A stretch of 64,000 bases of DNA from Corydoras sp. C115 (lineage: Eukaryota; Chordata; Actinopteri; Siluriformes; Callichthyidae), in contig JAFMOC010000705.1 of NCBI GenBank assembly GCA_019802505.1, positions 405,066 through 469,065 of the forward strand, in the 5' to 3' direction. The notes beneath the pieces are model-generated. The model was not told where the DNA came from. It worked only from the letters and a program-made list of their open reading frames with translations, and made no database searches. This document shows positions 24,149 through 35,604 of the stretch, piece after piece. The number at the start of each line of letters is the position of its first letter. Position 1 is the first letter of the stretch. Position numbers and translations under genes: made by a program.

Positions 24149-27100
24149 ATGAGTTTCTTTGATCTTTTTCGGGGGTTTTTCGGGCGGCCCGGCGGTCCTT
24201 ACGGCGGCGGAGGAGGAAGGTGAGTCGTGACCGTGAACTGCGGCCATAAAGGAACGATTATCACTTTAAACAACGTCCTCCAGCTGCCACCGACTGTAGT
24301 GAGGAGCTCGGCTCTTTTCCGAGAGTCGACTCTTAATTTATTATCAGCTGTAGTCGCAGATTAAAGCTTAATTTGATAAATATAATGCTTTTTGTTTTCA
24401 TAACACACGCTTTTCTTCTTATATTCGATGTTTTTGCGCATGAAACATCACTGTACACAAAATGTTTATATATCAGACGAACGAGTTCTGGGACCATTGC
24501 ATTCTCTGACCTTAAGAGGGCGCTGTTGCCAATTTAGACCCGAGAAGCACGAATTTCTTACGCTCTAAACAAACCTACCATAACATGTTTTTGGAGAATT
24601 GTGTTTAAAAAACGCATATTAAATATAATATAAATATTCATTCATTCATTATCTTCCGCTTTATTCTCTATTAGGGTCGCAGTGGGGTTCCCCATGCCCA
24701 TCCAGGGGAGAATGTCTCGGGCGCTGGGCAGATACACCCAGGACAGGACGCCAATCTATCACTGGGCACACACTCACTCACACAAACACACTCTATATGG
24801 GGCAATTTGGAGAATTCAATTGACTTGATCCATGTTTTTGGACTGTGGGAGGAAACCGGAGAACCCGGAGGAAACCCACGCGGACACGGGGAGAACATGG
24901 AAACTCCACCCAGATGGGGATTCGAACCGGGAATCCCTAGCGCTGAGAGGAGAACATGCTAATCACTAAGCCACCGTGCCGCCATTATAATGTAAATTTT
25001 AAAAATGAAAATAAAAAAGCAAACAATTTAATCAAACACGTTATATATCCATCCATCATTATCTTCCACTTTATCCTCTATTGGGGGGGTTCCCCATGCC
25101 CATCCAGGCGAGAACGTTTCGGGCGCTGGGCAGATACACCCAGGACAGGGCGCCAATCTATCACTGTCACACACTCACTCACACACACACACTCTATATG
25201 GGGCAATTTGGAGAATTCAATTGACTTGATCCATGTTTTTGGACTGTGGGAGGAAACCGGAGAACCCGGAGGAAACCCCTAGCGCTGAGAGGAGAACATG
25301 CTAACCACTAAGATTCCTGGTTCGAATCCCAATCTGGGTGGAGTTTCCATGTTCTCCCGTGTCTGCGTGGGTTTCCTCCGGGTTCTCCGGTTTCCTCCCA
25401 CAGTCCAAAAACATGGATCAAGTCAATTGAATTCTCCAAATTGCCCCATATAGAGTGTGTCTGTGTGAGTGAGTGTTTGCCCAGCGATAGATTGGCGTCC
25501 TGTCCTGGGTGTATCTGCCCAGCGCCCGAAACGTTCTCCCCTGGATGGGCATGGGGAACCCCCCCGGGACCCTAATAGAGGGTAAAGCAGAAGATAATGG
25601 ATGGATGAATGAACGAAAAAGTTACTTTCTGGGAGTTGCTGTCATTTTAAAATGATATGATTATTTTTTTTCTTCATCAGGGATCCGTTCTTCGATGAAC
25701 TAACTCATGAAGATGAGGAGGATGAAGAAGCAGACATGTTCTTTCATGACGACCGGCACAGATTCGACGATGCCTTTAGGTTTGGGTTCAGTTTTGGACC
25801 GAATGGAATGCACATCCATGAACCATCAATGTTCGGGCAAATATTCAGAGAAATGGAGGAGATTTTCGCCGGATTAGACCAGTTCACTCCAGGTTTGTTA
25901 CAGTTCATATCAAAAGGGAACTTGTATCTCGGTTAATGTTTATCGTCGTGTGCATGTGGGACGCATCTTCATCCTTGTGAGAGTCACTAGCTGTTTATAA
26001 ATGTACTAGATCAGTGGTTCTCCAACTTTTAGACCGAGTACCACCCATTATCAGACCAAAAGTTCCAAGTACCACCTCTGATTTTTATCACGGAATGACA
26101 TATTGCTTTAATATACACACCTAATTGAGGTTTGCCATAAAGTACGAGAGGGTGTGGCATTAATAAAATCACGGTGCCTAATGACACCTCTTTCCTGTAA
26201 TTCACAATAATCCATTCATTCATTCATTATCTCCCGCTTTATCCTCTATTAGGGTCGCGGTGGGGTTCCCCATGCCCATCCAGGGGAGAACGTCCCGGGC
26301 GCCGGGCAGATAGACCCAGGACAGGACGCCAATCTATCGCTGGGCACACACTCACTCACACAGACACACTCTATATGGGGCAATTTGGAGAATTCAATTG
26401 ACTTGATCCATGTTTTTGGACTGTGGGAGGAAAACGGAGAACCCGAAGGAAACCCACGCGGACACGGGGAGAACATGGAAACTCCACCCAGATGGGGATT
26501 CGAACCGGGAATCCCTAGTGCTGAAAGGAGAACATGCTAACCACCGTGCCGCCCGTAATTCACAATAATTAACAATAATACACAACCTCAAGTGTCTTAT
26601 TGCTTTTATAAGACTATTACAAACACACTAATAAAAAACAAGGTTTAATTTATGAATGCTGGCGGCACGGTGGCTTAGTGGTTAGCATGTTCTCTCAGCA
26701 CTAGGGTTTCCCGGCTCGAATCCCAATCTGGGTGGAGTTTCCATGTTGTTCATGTGGGTTTCCTCCGGGTTCTCCGGTTTCCTCCCACAGTCCAAAAACA
26801 TAGCTTAGGTGTTGAATTGAATTCTCCAAATTGTCCCATATAGAGTGTGTTTGTGTGAGTGAGTGTGTGTCCAGCGATGGATTGGCGTCCTGTCCTGAGT
26901 GTATCTGCCCAGCACCCAAAACGTTCTCCCCTGGATGGGCATGGGGAACTCCCCCCCCCCCCCCCCTAATATAGGATAAAGCAGAAGATAATGGATGGAT
27001 GGAATTTATGAATGCATTTATTGAAAACGCTAGTCCAGTTTTTAAAATCAACTATCAAATACTGCCATCTAGTGGCCGAATTACAGAACAGTTTTTTTAT

Positions 27101-30100
27101 TTGATTACATTTTATAAAATACATCAAGAAAAGAATTTATTCGATATCCATACCATTGTCTGGCCACCTCGTACTACCTTGCGTTGCCATAGTTTGAGAA
27201 CCACTGTACCAGATTGACTGGACATGAGTTCAAGTTCAAGCAATTTATTTATAAAGCACTTTTTACAACAGTGTGGCACGGTGGCTTAGTGGTTGGCATG
27301 TTCTCCTCTCACGCTAGAGATTCCCGGTTCCAATCCCAATCTGGGTGGAGTTTCCATGTTCTCCTCGTGTCCACGTGGGTTTCCTCCGGGTTCTCCGGTT
27401 TCCTCCCACAGTCCAAAAACATGGATCAAGGTCGACTGAATTATCCAAATTGCCCCATATAGAGTGTGTTTGTGTGAGTGAGTGTGTGTCCAGTGATAGA
27501 TCTGCCCAGCGCCCAAAACGTTCTCCCCTGGATGGGCATGGGGAACCCCCCCGTGACCCTAATAGAGGATAAAGTGGAAGATAATGGCTGGATGGATACA
27601 GTTTTATATGCTTTAAACCCCCAAAGAGCAAGCCAAAGCAACACTAGTAAAAAAAAACTTCCCTGTTGTGTTAATATCTTAAGGAAGAAACTTTTGGAGG
27701 ACCAAGACTCCATGAGGGACTCGTCCTCCTTGAGCGGCCAGGCAGCCAGGACAGGGCAAGCTGTATTGTTCTTCTTTTAGAACACAGCTGCTCAGGCTCA
27801 ATTTGGACAAAGGGATGTCTTTTTTTTTCTGTGATTTCTTCAGAATAATTTATTCATGCCGTCTCATACCCTATTGCGGTGTTAATCATGGCATTTAATT
27901 CATCAAGGTGCTGAATGTGACTCTCCCATGTGATGTGATTTCATTTTTAAAAGCAAAAATTTGCTCAGTGGTCCATGGTACTTGATAACAATAAATCCTT
28001 TGTGCCTCTCTGTCAATTCGTTATTACAAAAGTGGGACTATTGATCCTGTTGTGTTTTTATCTAAGAGACTTGTGGCACCTTACACCCCTGTGTAAACAC
28101 CCCTTACACCCCTAGCTGCCTCCGATTCTTGGAAAGCACAGAGGAAGCTTCATGGCCGGAAATAAACTTAACGTTCCTTCGGCCCTGAAGCTTTGCCAAA
28201 ACCCGCCTCCGTTATCGTCTCCGATTGTGTCTTTACAATCTGTACTTTTCGGACCACAGAAGCTTTAGTAATTCACCAGAGCAAGGATAAACCCTCATAA
28301 CCTCATAAGCTCTCTCTGGTTGAACACAAACATTATGTTTTTCTCACAGTGCACATGCGAACACTGAGAGATCCGACAGCCTCATAAAACTACATGCACA
28401 TTAATAACTAATGCACCAGCCTCCCCACCACCTCAGACATCTACACCTACAGATACAGGAAAAGAGCCTACCCCCAGCACATCCACACTTTGTTCCGCTC
28501 CTCTCAGGCAAGAGACTGCGCAGCATTAAGTGCAGGACAAACAGACTGAGGAACAGCTTTATAGCAGAAGCTGTGAGACTCAAACTCCCCCGAAACAAAA
28601 CTGACCTTTCATGAACATGCTACACTTTACACCCACTTTACACTTTCCCCAACTGGACACAATATTCATCACCAAAATACTTAATACATACTACTAGGGG
28701 TGAGCTGCAATATTCGCTGATTCGACGATTCGATTCGGAGAACCGTAGTCGACTATGAACCTCATAGTCGAATATACCATTTTGACCACATGGGGGTGCC
28801 CATGGCTGCTGCTAAGCATTAGTTTTTACATGAAATGTGTTTGTTTTCGTTATATATATAGCCTTTTGTCAAATAAAATCATCCTAATTTCTGTTAATAT
28901 TTTTTTTAAATGTGTGCGCTTTAACAATAGGCTACACATTAATAAAGCAAGTAAAATATAAAATTTTTTTTTTTTAAAAAACACGCTTATAGCGCCATCT
29001 TGTGGTGAAATTTTAACTGCTTCGACTATCATCGACTATAGGGAAAATCTGACGAATCAGATTCGACTATGAAAATCCTTAGTTGAAGACACCCCTACAT
29101 ACTACAAAAGTTTACATATATTGCTACTGTTTCCACTCATATATGTAGTTTCTGCTACATTTCACATTACATATGCTGCTATATTTCTGTTTTTATCCAT
29201 CCATCCATCCATCCATAATCTTCCGCTTTATCCTCTATTAGGGTCACGGGGGGGGTTCCCCCATGCCCATCCAGGAGAGAACGTTTCGGGCGCTGGGCAG
29301 ATACACCAATCTGGGCAGGGCAGGGCAGGACAGGGCGCCAACAAGACAGGGCACCAATCTGTACACACTCTATATGGGGCAATTTGGAGAACTCAATTGA
29401 CCTTGATCCATGTTTTTGGACTGTGGGAGGAAACCGGAGAACCTGGAGGAAACCCACGCGGACACGGGGAAAACATGGAAACTCCACCCAGATTAGGATT
29501 CGAACCGGGAATCCCTAGTGCGGAGAGGAGAACATGCTAACCACTAAACCACCGTGCCGCCCATATTTCTATTTTATACTATATAAAATTTATAGTTGTA
29601 TATTCTATATCAGGCAGCACGGTGGTTAGCATGTTCTCCTCTCAGCACTAGGATTCCCGGTTCGAATCCCAATCTGGGAGGAGTCTCCATGTTCTCCCCA
29701 TGTCCGTGTGGGTTTCCTCTGTGTTCTCCGGTTTCCTCCCACAGTCTAAAAACATGGATCAAGGTCAATTGAGTTCTCCAAATTGCCCCATAGACATAGT
29801 GTGTTTGTGTGAGTGAGTGTGTGCCCAGCGATGGATTGGTGTCCTGTCCTGGGTGTATCTGCCCAGCGCCCGAAACGTTCTCTCCTGGATGGACATGGGG
29901 AACTCCCTACGACCCTAGTAGAGGATAAAGCGGACGATTATGGATGGATGGATATTCTATATTATGTTTTGCACATCTTTATTGTATTTATATCTTATTT
30001 TCTTTCTTTTTTTAATTAAGTTCTTTAATAGGACAGGGTAAATGTTCTAATTTCAATTTGTCTCATGTACCACATGCAATAGAAATGATAATAAATTGCC

Positions 30101-33100
30101 TCAAATCCTTGAAATAGTTAACACATGCGTTAAACACTGAAGTCTTGCTGAAAACATTTGAGAATCTCTGTAGCACAGCGTGTGGGTCATCATTCTTTTG
30201 TTTGTCAGCTCTGCCCAGCATTGAGGGACCGCACCGTGAACAGCCTGGCAGAAATGAAAAAGGAGGTGCAGAGAGTGGGAATTCTCTTAGAGACCATATG
30301 CTCAAAACCCCAGATGCTCCCGTCCCCAGATCTCCCCATGTAGCCCCAGGAGACATGGAACCTTCAGAACCTCATGGGCCAAGTCCATTTTTTCACTGGA
30401 CCCCCTTCTCCAGGGTAAGCCATATGTATTACATAGACTCATCCACTACATATTCATCCATCCATTATCTTCTGCTTTATCCTCTATGAGGGTCGCGGGG
30501 GGGTTCCCCATGCCCATCCAGGGGAGAACGTCTCGGGCGCTGGGCAGATACACCCAGGACAGGACGCCAATCTATCGCTGGGCACTCACACAAACCCACT
30601 CTATATGGGGCAATTTGGAGAATTCAGTTGACCTTGATCCATGTTTTTGGATTGTGGGAGGAAACCGGAGAACCCGGAGGAAACCCACACAGACACGGGG
30701 AGAACATGGAAACTCCACCCAGATTGTTTGTCAGCTCTGCCCAGCTTTAAGGGACTGCACCGAACATGGAATCTCCACCCAGATGGGGATTCGAACCGGG
30801 AATCCCTAGCACTGAGAGGAGAACATGCCAAGCACCAAGCCACCGTGCCGTGTGTGTATATATGGAAAGTGAAATATGAATTAAATTGACATTAAGCAGG
30901 TCATTCAGTGTACAGTATATGAACATCAGTAATTACATCCTATTGGTTTTGCTGTGGCGGCTTAGTAGCTTTTCAGCTCTAGGGATTCCCGGTTCGAATC
31001 CCAATCTGAGTGGAGTTTCCATGTTCTCCCCGTGTTTCCTCCGGGTTCTCCGGTTTCCTCCCACAGTCCAAAAACATGGATCAAGTCAATTGAATTCTCA
31101 AAAATTGCCCCATATAGAGTGTGTCTGTGTGAGTGAGTGTGTGCCCAGCGATGGATTGGCGCCCTGTCCTGGGTGTATCTGCCCAGCGCCCGAAACGTTC
31201 TCCCCTGGATGGGCATGACGAACCCCTAGTAGAGGTTAAATAGGAAGATAATGGATGGATGGTTTTGCTGTGTGATTTGTCTTGGTACTGTATGAATATT
31301 TTTAAAAGCTAGTTGTTGCTTTAGTTTAAGGACCGTTGGAGAGATGCACCAAGAGGAAGAGAAACGGAGGAAAAGGAAGATAGAGGTGGGTTATTGGTGT
31401 AGTATGAGTTAATGCTTGATGTTTATGCATTCATGCAAGTGTAGGGGTGTTTTGCAAGTTTCTCTCTCTCCTCTCACTCAGATCTGGATTCTCAAGTGTC
31501 TTCAGACGGACTGGACCAGATCTTAACTCCAAAGCACTCGCAGCCAAAACCAAAAACCTTCTTTCGTTCTGTTCATGTCACCAAGGTGGTCAAACCTGAC
31601 GGGGTGAGTGATGACTTTCAGCTCCTTTTAGAAGTCCAAAGTAAACAGGCTGATTCTGAACACTGGCTTTGGAACATTAAGACCTGGAACTCCACTATGA
31701 ATTGTGATTTATTCACAATAATACACAATCTCGAGCATCTTATTGCTTTTATAAAGCGGTTACAAGTTACAAACACACTATAATAAAAACACATGGTTTG
31801 ATTTATAAACGTGTTTATTAAAAGCAAAAGTGTCAATATTTTGGTCTTCCGTTATGTAATCCAGTCCAGTTTATAACGTGAACGCTGATCGCTGAGTAAC
31901 CGAGTAAATACCTCTAAATATCTGGAGATGAATGATTCTCGGTTTGCGTGCAGACTGTAGAAGAAAGACGTACCGTCAGGGATGGCCAAGGTAATGAGGA
32001 GACTACAGTCACACACTCAGGAGGACCAGGCACTCAGGAGGAGCCACATAATCAGCCTCTTCCTCAAGTACCAGGTCAGACACCATATTTATTTACGACG
32101 TTATGTCTGTTACATATGGTTAGTAATAGAACACCACTGTCACCATCTTATAGCTGATTGTATTCTGGAACAATGGGCTTTTATTTTATATATATATATA
32201 TATATAGAGCGCCCCTCAGCGCTAGAGATTCCCGGTGTGAATCCCCATCTGGGTTGAGTTTCCATGTTCTCCCCATGTCCGTGTGGGTTTCCTCCAGGTT
32301 CTCCGGTTTCCTCCCACAGGTCAAAAACATTGATCAAGTTCTATTGAGTTCTCCAAATTGCCCCATATAGAGTGTGTCTGTGTGAGTGAGTGTGTGCCCA
32401 GTAATAGATTGGCACCCTGTCCTGGGTGTATCTGCCCAGCGCCCGAAACGTTCTCCCCTGGATGGACATGGGGAACCCCCCCGCAACCCTATTAAAGGAT
32501 AAAGCGGAAGATAATAGATAGATAGATGGATGGAGATTTATTTATATATATATATCATTCATTATCTCCCGCTTTATCCTATATTAGGGTCGCGGTGGGG
32601 TTCCCCATGTCAATCCAGGGGAGAACATTTCGGGCGCTGGGCAGATACACCCAGGACAGGACGCCAATCTATCGCTGGGCACACACTCACTCACACTCTA
32701 TATGGGGCAATTTTGAGAATTCAATTGACTTGATCCATGTTTTTGGATTGTGGGAGGAAACCGGAGAACCCGGAGGAAACCCACGCAGACACGGGGAGAA
32801 CATGGAAACTCCACCCAGATGGGGATTCGAACCGGGAATCCCTAGTGCTGAGAGGCGAACGTGCTAACCACTAAGCCACCTTGCCGCCATATATATATAT
32901 ATTCACTGATCGTATAGATGGACTTTGTAGTTCTAAAGTTCCATTCTGTAGTCCATTTGTTTCTCTACTTACTTTGGTCTATCACTCACAGAGCAGGTGT
33001 TATTAGGGTGGTGGATGATGGTACGAGTGGATCAGACACCTGTATGTTCTGTGATTGGTGTTCTGTTCTCTGTCTGTGTCTGATCCACTCGTACCAGCAC

Positions 33101-33282
33101 AACACACCAGCACTGCCTCAGCACCACACCAGCTCCTGCTACCTGCTGCACCTGTGTGGTTCACTGAAAGTTTAATATCTACTCTGCTTTCTGTCGCCCT
33201 CCCAGGTGGATCTGGACCTTTCGCTGACCTGAACGACGAGTTCTCCCTGTTCTCCAAGTTCTTTGGCAGCTTTAAAGGCTAA
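24149..33282 (+). CDS. hax1: HCLS1-associated protein X-1 (HAX1), complete, seven coding exons
   Basis: Exons are 24149-24219, 25681-25892, 30209-30414, 31325-31385, 31482-31603, 31954-32074 and 33206-33282, giving 289 residues (human about 279). The start MSFFDLFRGFFG matches the family N-terminus. Residues about 34-42 form the acidic box (EDEEDEEAD), followed by the Phe/Gly-rich FGFSFGPNG segment. SLRDHMLK is conserved, and the C-terminal part contains VTKVVKPDG then TVEERRTV, the most conserved HAX1 block, before an FSLFSKFFG end. HAX1 is an intrinsically disordered mitochondrial/ER protein that supports cell survival, maintenance of mitochondrial proteostasis (with CLPB) and actin/HCLS1 binding. 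The exon 4 start at 31325 gives RFKDRW, resembling human RFDDVW; an in-frame alternative acceptor at 31331 would drop two residues. Position between ubap2l and aqp10 matches human synteny. Confidence 0.96.
24220..24636. other. hax1 intron 1, unique CpG-containing start
   Basis: Follows exon 1 without repeats; no further element recognised. Confidence 0.5.
24637..24982 (-). mobile_element. SINE-A, hax1 intron 1
   Basis: Imperfect duplication TATAATATAAAT / TATAATGTAAAT, so an older insertion. Confidence 0.9.
25048..25312 (-). mobile_element. SINE-A, head-to-head partner of the next copy
   Basis: B-box region deleted; abuts a plus copy at 25313. Confidence 0.87.
25313..25613 (+). mobile_element. 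SINE-A, 5' truncated
   Basis: With 25048-25312 it makes a nearly spacer-free inverted repeat about 70 nt before hax1 exon 2. Confidence 0.88.
26212..26554 (-). mobile_element. SINE-A in family B
   Basis: 15-bp duplication GTAATTCACAATAAT (26197-26211, 26555-26569). Confidence 0.93.
26660..27002 (+). mobile_element. SINE-A in family B
   Basis: 13-bp duplication AATTTATGAATGC (26647-26659, 27003-27015). Confidence 0.93.
27228..27765 (+). repeat. repeat C, copy 3, split by SINE-A
   Basis: CAAGTTCAAGCAATTTATTT start at 27230 and AACCCCCAAAGAGCAAGCC continuation from 27616 flank a SINE. Confidence 0.7.
27271..27598 (+). mobile_element. SINE-A inside repeat C
   Basis: Small deletion after GATAGATC; no clear duplication seen. 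Confidence 0.87.
27766..28399. other. hax1 intron 2, nothing recognised
   Basis: No SINE or exon; slightly T-rich. Confidence 0.45.
28695..29097 (+). mobile_element. hAT MITE family E, copy 3
   Basis: TAGGGGTGAGCTG to GAAGACACCCCTA, 403 bp, perfect 8-bp duplication CATACTAC (28687-28694, 29098-29105). Confidence 0.94.
29196..29562 (-). mobile_element. SINE-A with local GGGCAGGGCAGG duplication
   Basis: Contains a short tandem expansion of the GCAGGACAGG block at 29310-29350. Confidence 0.87.
29611..29951 (+). mobile_element. SINE-A
   Basis: 11-bp duplication ATATTCTATAT (29600-29610, 29952-29962); tail-outward pair with the preceding copy. Confidence 0.92.
30452..30849 (-). mobile_element. 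SINE-A containing a copied piece of hax1 exon 3
   Basis: About 45 bp at 30725-30769 (TGTTTGTCAGCTCTGCCCAG onward) repeats the hax1 exon 3 acceptor and exon start at 30200-30240. The SINE block AACATGGAAACTCCACCCAG is duplicated on both sides of it. Confidence 0.88.
30957..31260 (+). mobile_element. SINE-A
   Basis: 12-bp duplication GGTTTTGCTGTG (30945-30956, 31261-31272); ends 64 nt before hax1 exon 4. Confidence 0.93.
31665..31920 (-). mobile_element. family B fragment, copy 5
   Basis: In hax1 intron 5; TTATTCACAATAATACACAA and GATCGCTGAGTAAC blocks match other copies. Confidence 0.65.
32205..32533 (+). mobile_element. SINE-A, head truncated
   Basis: First half of a tail-to-tail pair in hax1 intron 6. 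Confidence 0.87.
32556..32888 (-). mobile_element. SINE-A
   Basis: Second half of the pair, flanked by short (TA)n. Confidence 0.9.
32903..33175. repeat. repeat F (GGTGGTGGATGATG / GATCCACTCGTACCAGCACAA), copy 1
   Basis: A palindrome-rich fish repeat: the GTACGAGTGGATCAGACAC motif and its complement lie 50 bp apart. Similar to 39001-39330. It ends about 30 nt before the last hax1 exon. Confidence 0.65.
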
Positions 33283-33456
33283 ACACAGAGGAGACTAAGG
33301 AACAAAATGATGAAAGGTGGTGTTTTAAAGACTCTGGGGCTTAATATGACTAATTCTGGATGTCTATCTGCTAAGTGGTGAATGATGAAGTTTGCAAAAT
33401 TCTACTCTGAATATCTGAGCTTTTGCAGTGTATATACGTGCAGTTTAAAGCATTTA

Positions 33457-33462
33457 AATAAA
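33457..33462 (+). promoter_or_regulatory. hax1 poly(A) signal AATAAA
   Basis: A canonical hexamer 175 nt after the stop codon; the intervening sequence (33283-33456) is the likely 3' UTR and contains no repeat. Confidence 0.7.
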
Positions 33463-33573
33463 AGTGTAATATGTTTCAGCGGCCATTTATGTTCTATTTA
33501 TATCGAGAGTTCTAGACTGGAAGTCACTTTATTTTATGGTTAGCTGTTTTGCACCCAGCACTATTCAAAAATA

Positions 33574-33835
33574 GACGGCGCGGTGGTGTAGTGGTTAGCA
33601 TGTCCGCCTCTCAGTGCTGGGAATCCAGGTTTGAATCCTTTTTTCATGGATTCAAGGTATACATGCATGTCCTAAATTGCCCCTAAATATATATCCTAAA
33701 TATAGGGGCAATTTAGTGTGAGTGTGTGTGTGCACAACAATGGATTTTCTCCCTGTCCCATGTGTATCTGCCCACATGATTTTTGCTCAAGGGCACTTCA
33801 GCCGTAGTACTTGGTGGGACCGGGAATTGAAACAG
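33574..33835 (+). mobile_element. SINE related to SINE-A, divergent
   Basis: GGCGCGGTGGTGTAGTGGTT head and AATCCAGGTTTGAATCC B box, with a different body. Confidence 0.65.
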
Positions 33836-33845
33836 GGGACCTAAC

Positions 33846-33863
33846 AAAAAAAAAAAAAAAAAA

Positions 33864-33952
<89 letters not shown>
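33846..33952. repeat. poly(A) then (TA)n
   Basis: Upstream flank of a SINE-A; a second (TA)n (34297-34363) lies on its other side, as if the SINE entered a TA tract. Confidence 0.9.
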
Positions 33953-33954
<2 letters not shown>

Positions 33955-34288
33955 CAGCACGGTGGCTTAGTGGTTGGCATGTTCTCCTCTCAGCTCTAGG
34001 GATTCCCGGTTCGAATCCCCATCTGGGTGCAGTTTCCATGTTCTCCCCGTGTCCGCGTGGGTTTCCTCCGGGTTCTCCGGTTTCCTCCCACAGTCCAAAA
34101 ACATGGATCAAGTCAATTGAATTCTCAAAATTGCCCCATATAGAGTGTGTCTGTGTGAGTGAGTGTGTGCCCAGCGATGGATTGGCGCCCTGTCCTGGGT
34201 CTATCTGCCCAGTGCCCGAGACGTTCTCCCCTGGATGGGCATGGGGAACCCCACCCCTAATAGAGGATAAAGCGGGAGATAATGAATG
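33953..34288 (+). mobile_element. SINE-A inside a (TA)n tract
   Basis: Full head and A/B boxes; target duplication cannot be read in the repeat. Confidence 0.9.
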
Positions 34289-34294
34289 AATATA

Positions 34295-34296
<2 letters not shown>

Positions 34297-34363
<67 letters not shown>
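34297..34363. repeat. (TA)n
   Basis: Simple repeat after the SINE. Confidence 0.9.
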
Positions 34364-34366
<3 letters not shown>

Positions 34367-34369
34367 CAT

Positions 34370-34706
34370 AGATCCATTATCTTTTGCGTTATCCTCTACT
34401 AGGATCGCGGGGTTGTTCCACCTGCCCATCCAGTGGAGAATGTTTAAGGCTCTAGGCAGACACACCCAGGACAGGGCGCCAAACTTTCACTAGGCACACG
34501 CTCGCTCACACAGAGACACACACAAACACTCTATATGGGGCAATTTGGAGAATTCGATTTAACTTGATCCATGTTTTTGGACTGTGGGAGGAACCCGGAG
34601 GAAACCCACGTGGACACAGGGAGAACATGAAAACTACACCCAGATTGGGATTCGAATCGAGAATCCCTAGCACTGAGAGGAGAACATGCTAACCACTAAA
34701 CCACCA
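34370..34706 (-). mobile_element. SINE-A, diverged
   Basis: Many substitutions relative to the reference. Confidence 0.83.
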
Positions 34707-34980
34707 CTTTATCCTCTACTAAGGCTGCAGATACACCCAGGACAGGAAGCCAATTTATCACTGGGTACACACTCACTCACACAGACACACTCTATATGGG
34801 GCAATTTTGGAGAATTCAATTGACGTTAATCCATGTTTTTTTTGGGCCTGTGGGAGGAAGCCGGAGAACCCAGAGGAAACCCATGCGGACACGGGGAGAA
34901 CATGGAAACTCCACCCAGATTGGGATTCGAACCGGGAATCCCTAGTGTAGAGAGGAGAACATGCTGACCACTGTGCTGTC
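34707..34980 (-). mobile_element. SINE-A, partial, adjacent to the previous
   Basis: Starts at TTTATCCTCTACTAAGG and lacks the G-run block. Confidence 0.85.
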
Positions 34981-35030
34981 TGATATAGAATATACAACTA
35001 TAAATTTAGTATGGTATAAAATAGAAATAT

Positions 35031-35085
35031 GGGCGGCACGGTGTCTTAGTGGTTAGCATGTTCTCCTCCGCACTAGAGGTTCCCC
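35031..35085 (+). mobile_element. SINE-A head fragment
   Basis: Ends after CTCCGCACTAG. Confidence 0.75.
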
Positions 35086-35604
35086 CACCCACAGTGTAAC
35101 CACTCTGTGTTGTTTTCTCATTTGTAAGTCGCTTTAGATAAAAACGTTTGCTTAATGTTTATTAGTAAAATCTGCTTTTATAATCCATCTGTCATTAAGA
35201 ATAAAAGCTCCGAACCAAATGTATCATTCAGAAGCAAACGTTCTGTCCTGTTTCTCACAGATCACGTTCTGCGTGGCGTTCCTTTTTACGGTCGAGAAAC
35301 TTATTTGATACTTAAATGTCCGTCTTTGTACAGATTCCCTGGGTTCTTAGAAACTAAAGGACAGTCTGAAATCAGAAGGATACTTAATGTTACAGTCGGA
35401 TACTGTAAGGTTACAATTCTGCATTTAAGTTGGTTGTTTCTGATCAGTTAGCGTCAGTCTGGAGAGTGAGGGTCGGCTTTGACGTGGAGTTGAAACCTGG
35501 ATTGTTAAAGGTGTTTAGTGTGAGCTCGGCTCAGTTCAAACTGTACAGTTCGTCTCTGCATGTCCATCACAACGTGTGACCTGAAAGCAAACTGTGGAAG
35601 CTAA
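35086..35604. other. upstream region of first aqp10 copy
   Basis: Contains a SINE tail (GTAAGTCGCTTTAGATAAAA, 35126-35145) and then unique sequence to the ATG. No TATA box is evident; promoter and 5' UTR are presumed here. Confidence 0.45.

Larger units (their letters stand above)
26085..27180 (-). mobile_element. family B repeat, copy 4, with two SINEs inside
   Basis: Reverse orientation in hax1 intron 2; the CTGCCATCTAGTGGCCGAATTACAG block is recognisable at 27060-27090. Confidence 0.65.
28400..30105 (+). mobile_element. second LINE, C-terminal fragment and 3' UTR, interrupted
   Basis: LLSGKRLRSIKCRTNRLRNS (28486-28545) resembles the end of a CR1/L2/Rex-type LINE ORF2. A LINE-like 3' region with GTACCACATGCAATAG and ATAATAAATTG closes near 30105. 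A hAT MITE and two SINEs sit inside. Related 3' sequence occurs inverted at 34981-35029 and 40640-40705. Confidence 0.6.

Noticed and set aside
31331..31385. hax1 exon 4 starting at 31331
   Set aside because: Possible acceptor, but 31325 has the better pyrimidine tract and restores the RF-D motif; kept as an alternative only.
33713..33999. Ile-Tyr repeat protein
   Set aside because: Translation of (TA)n.
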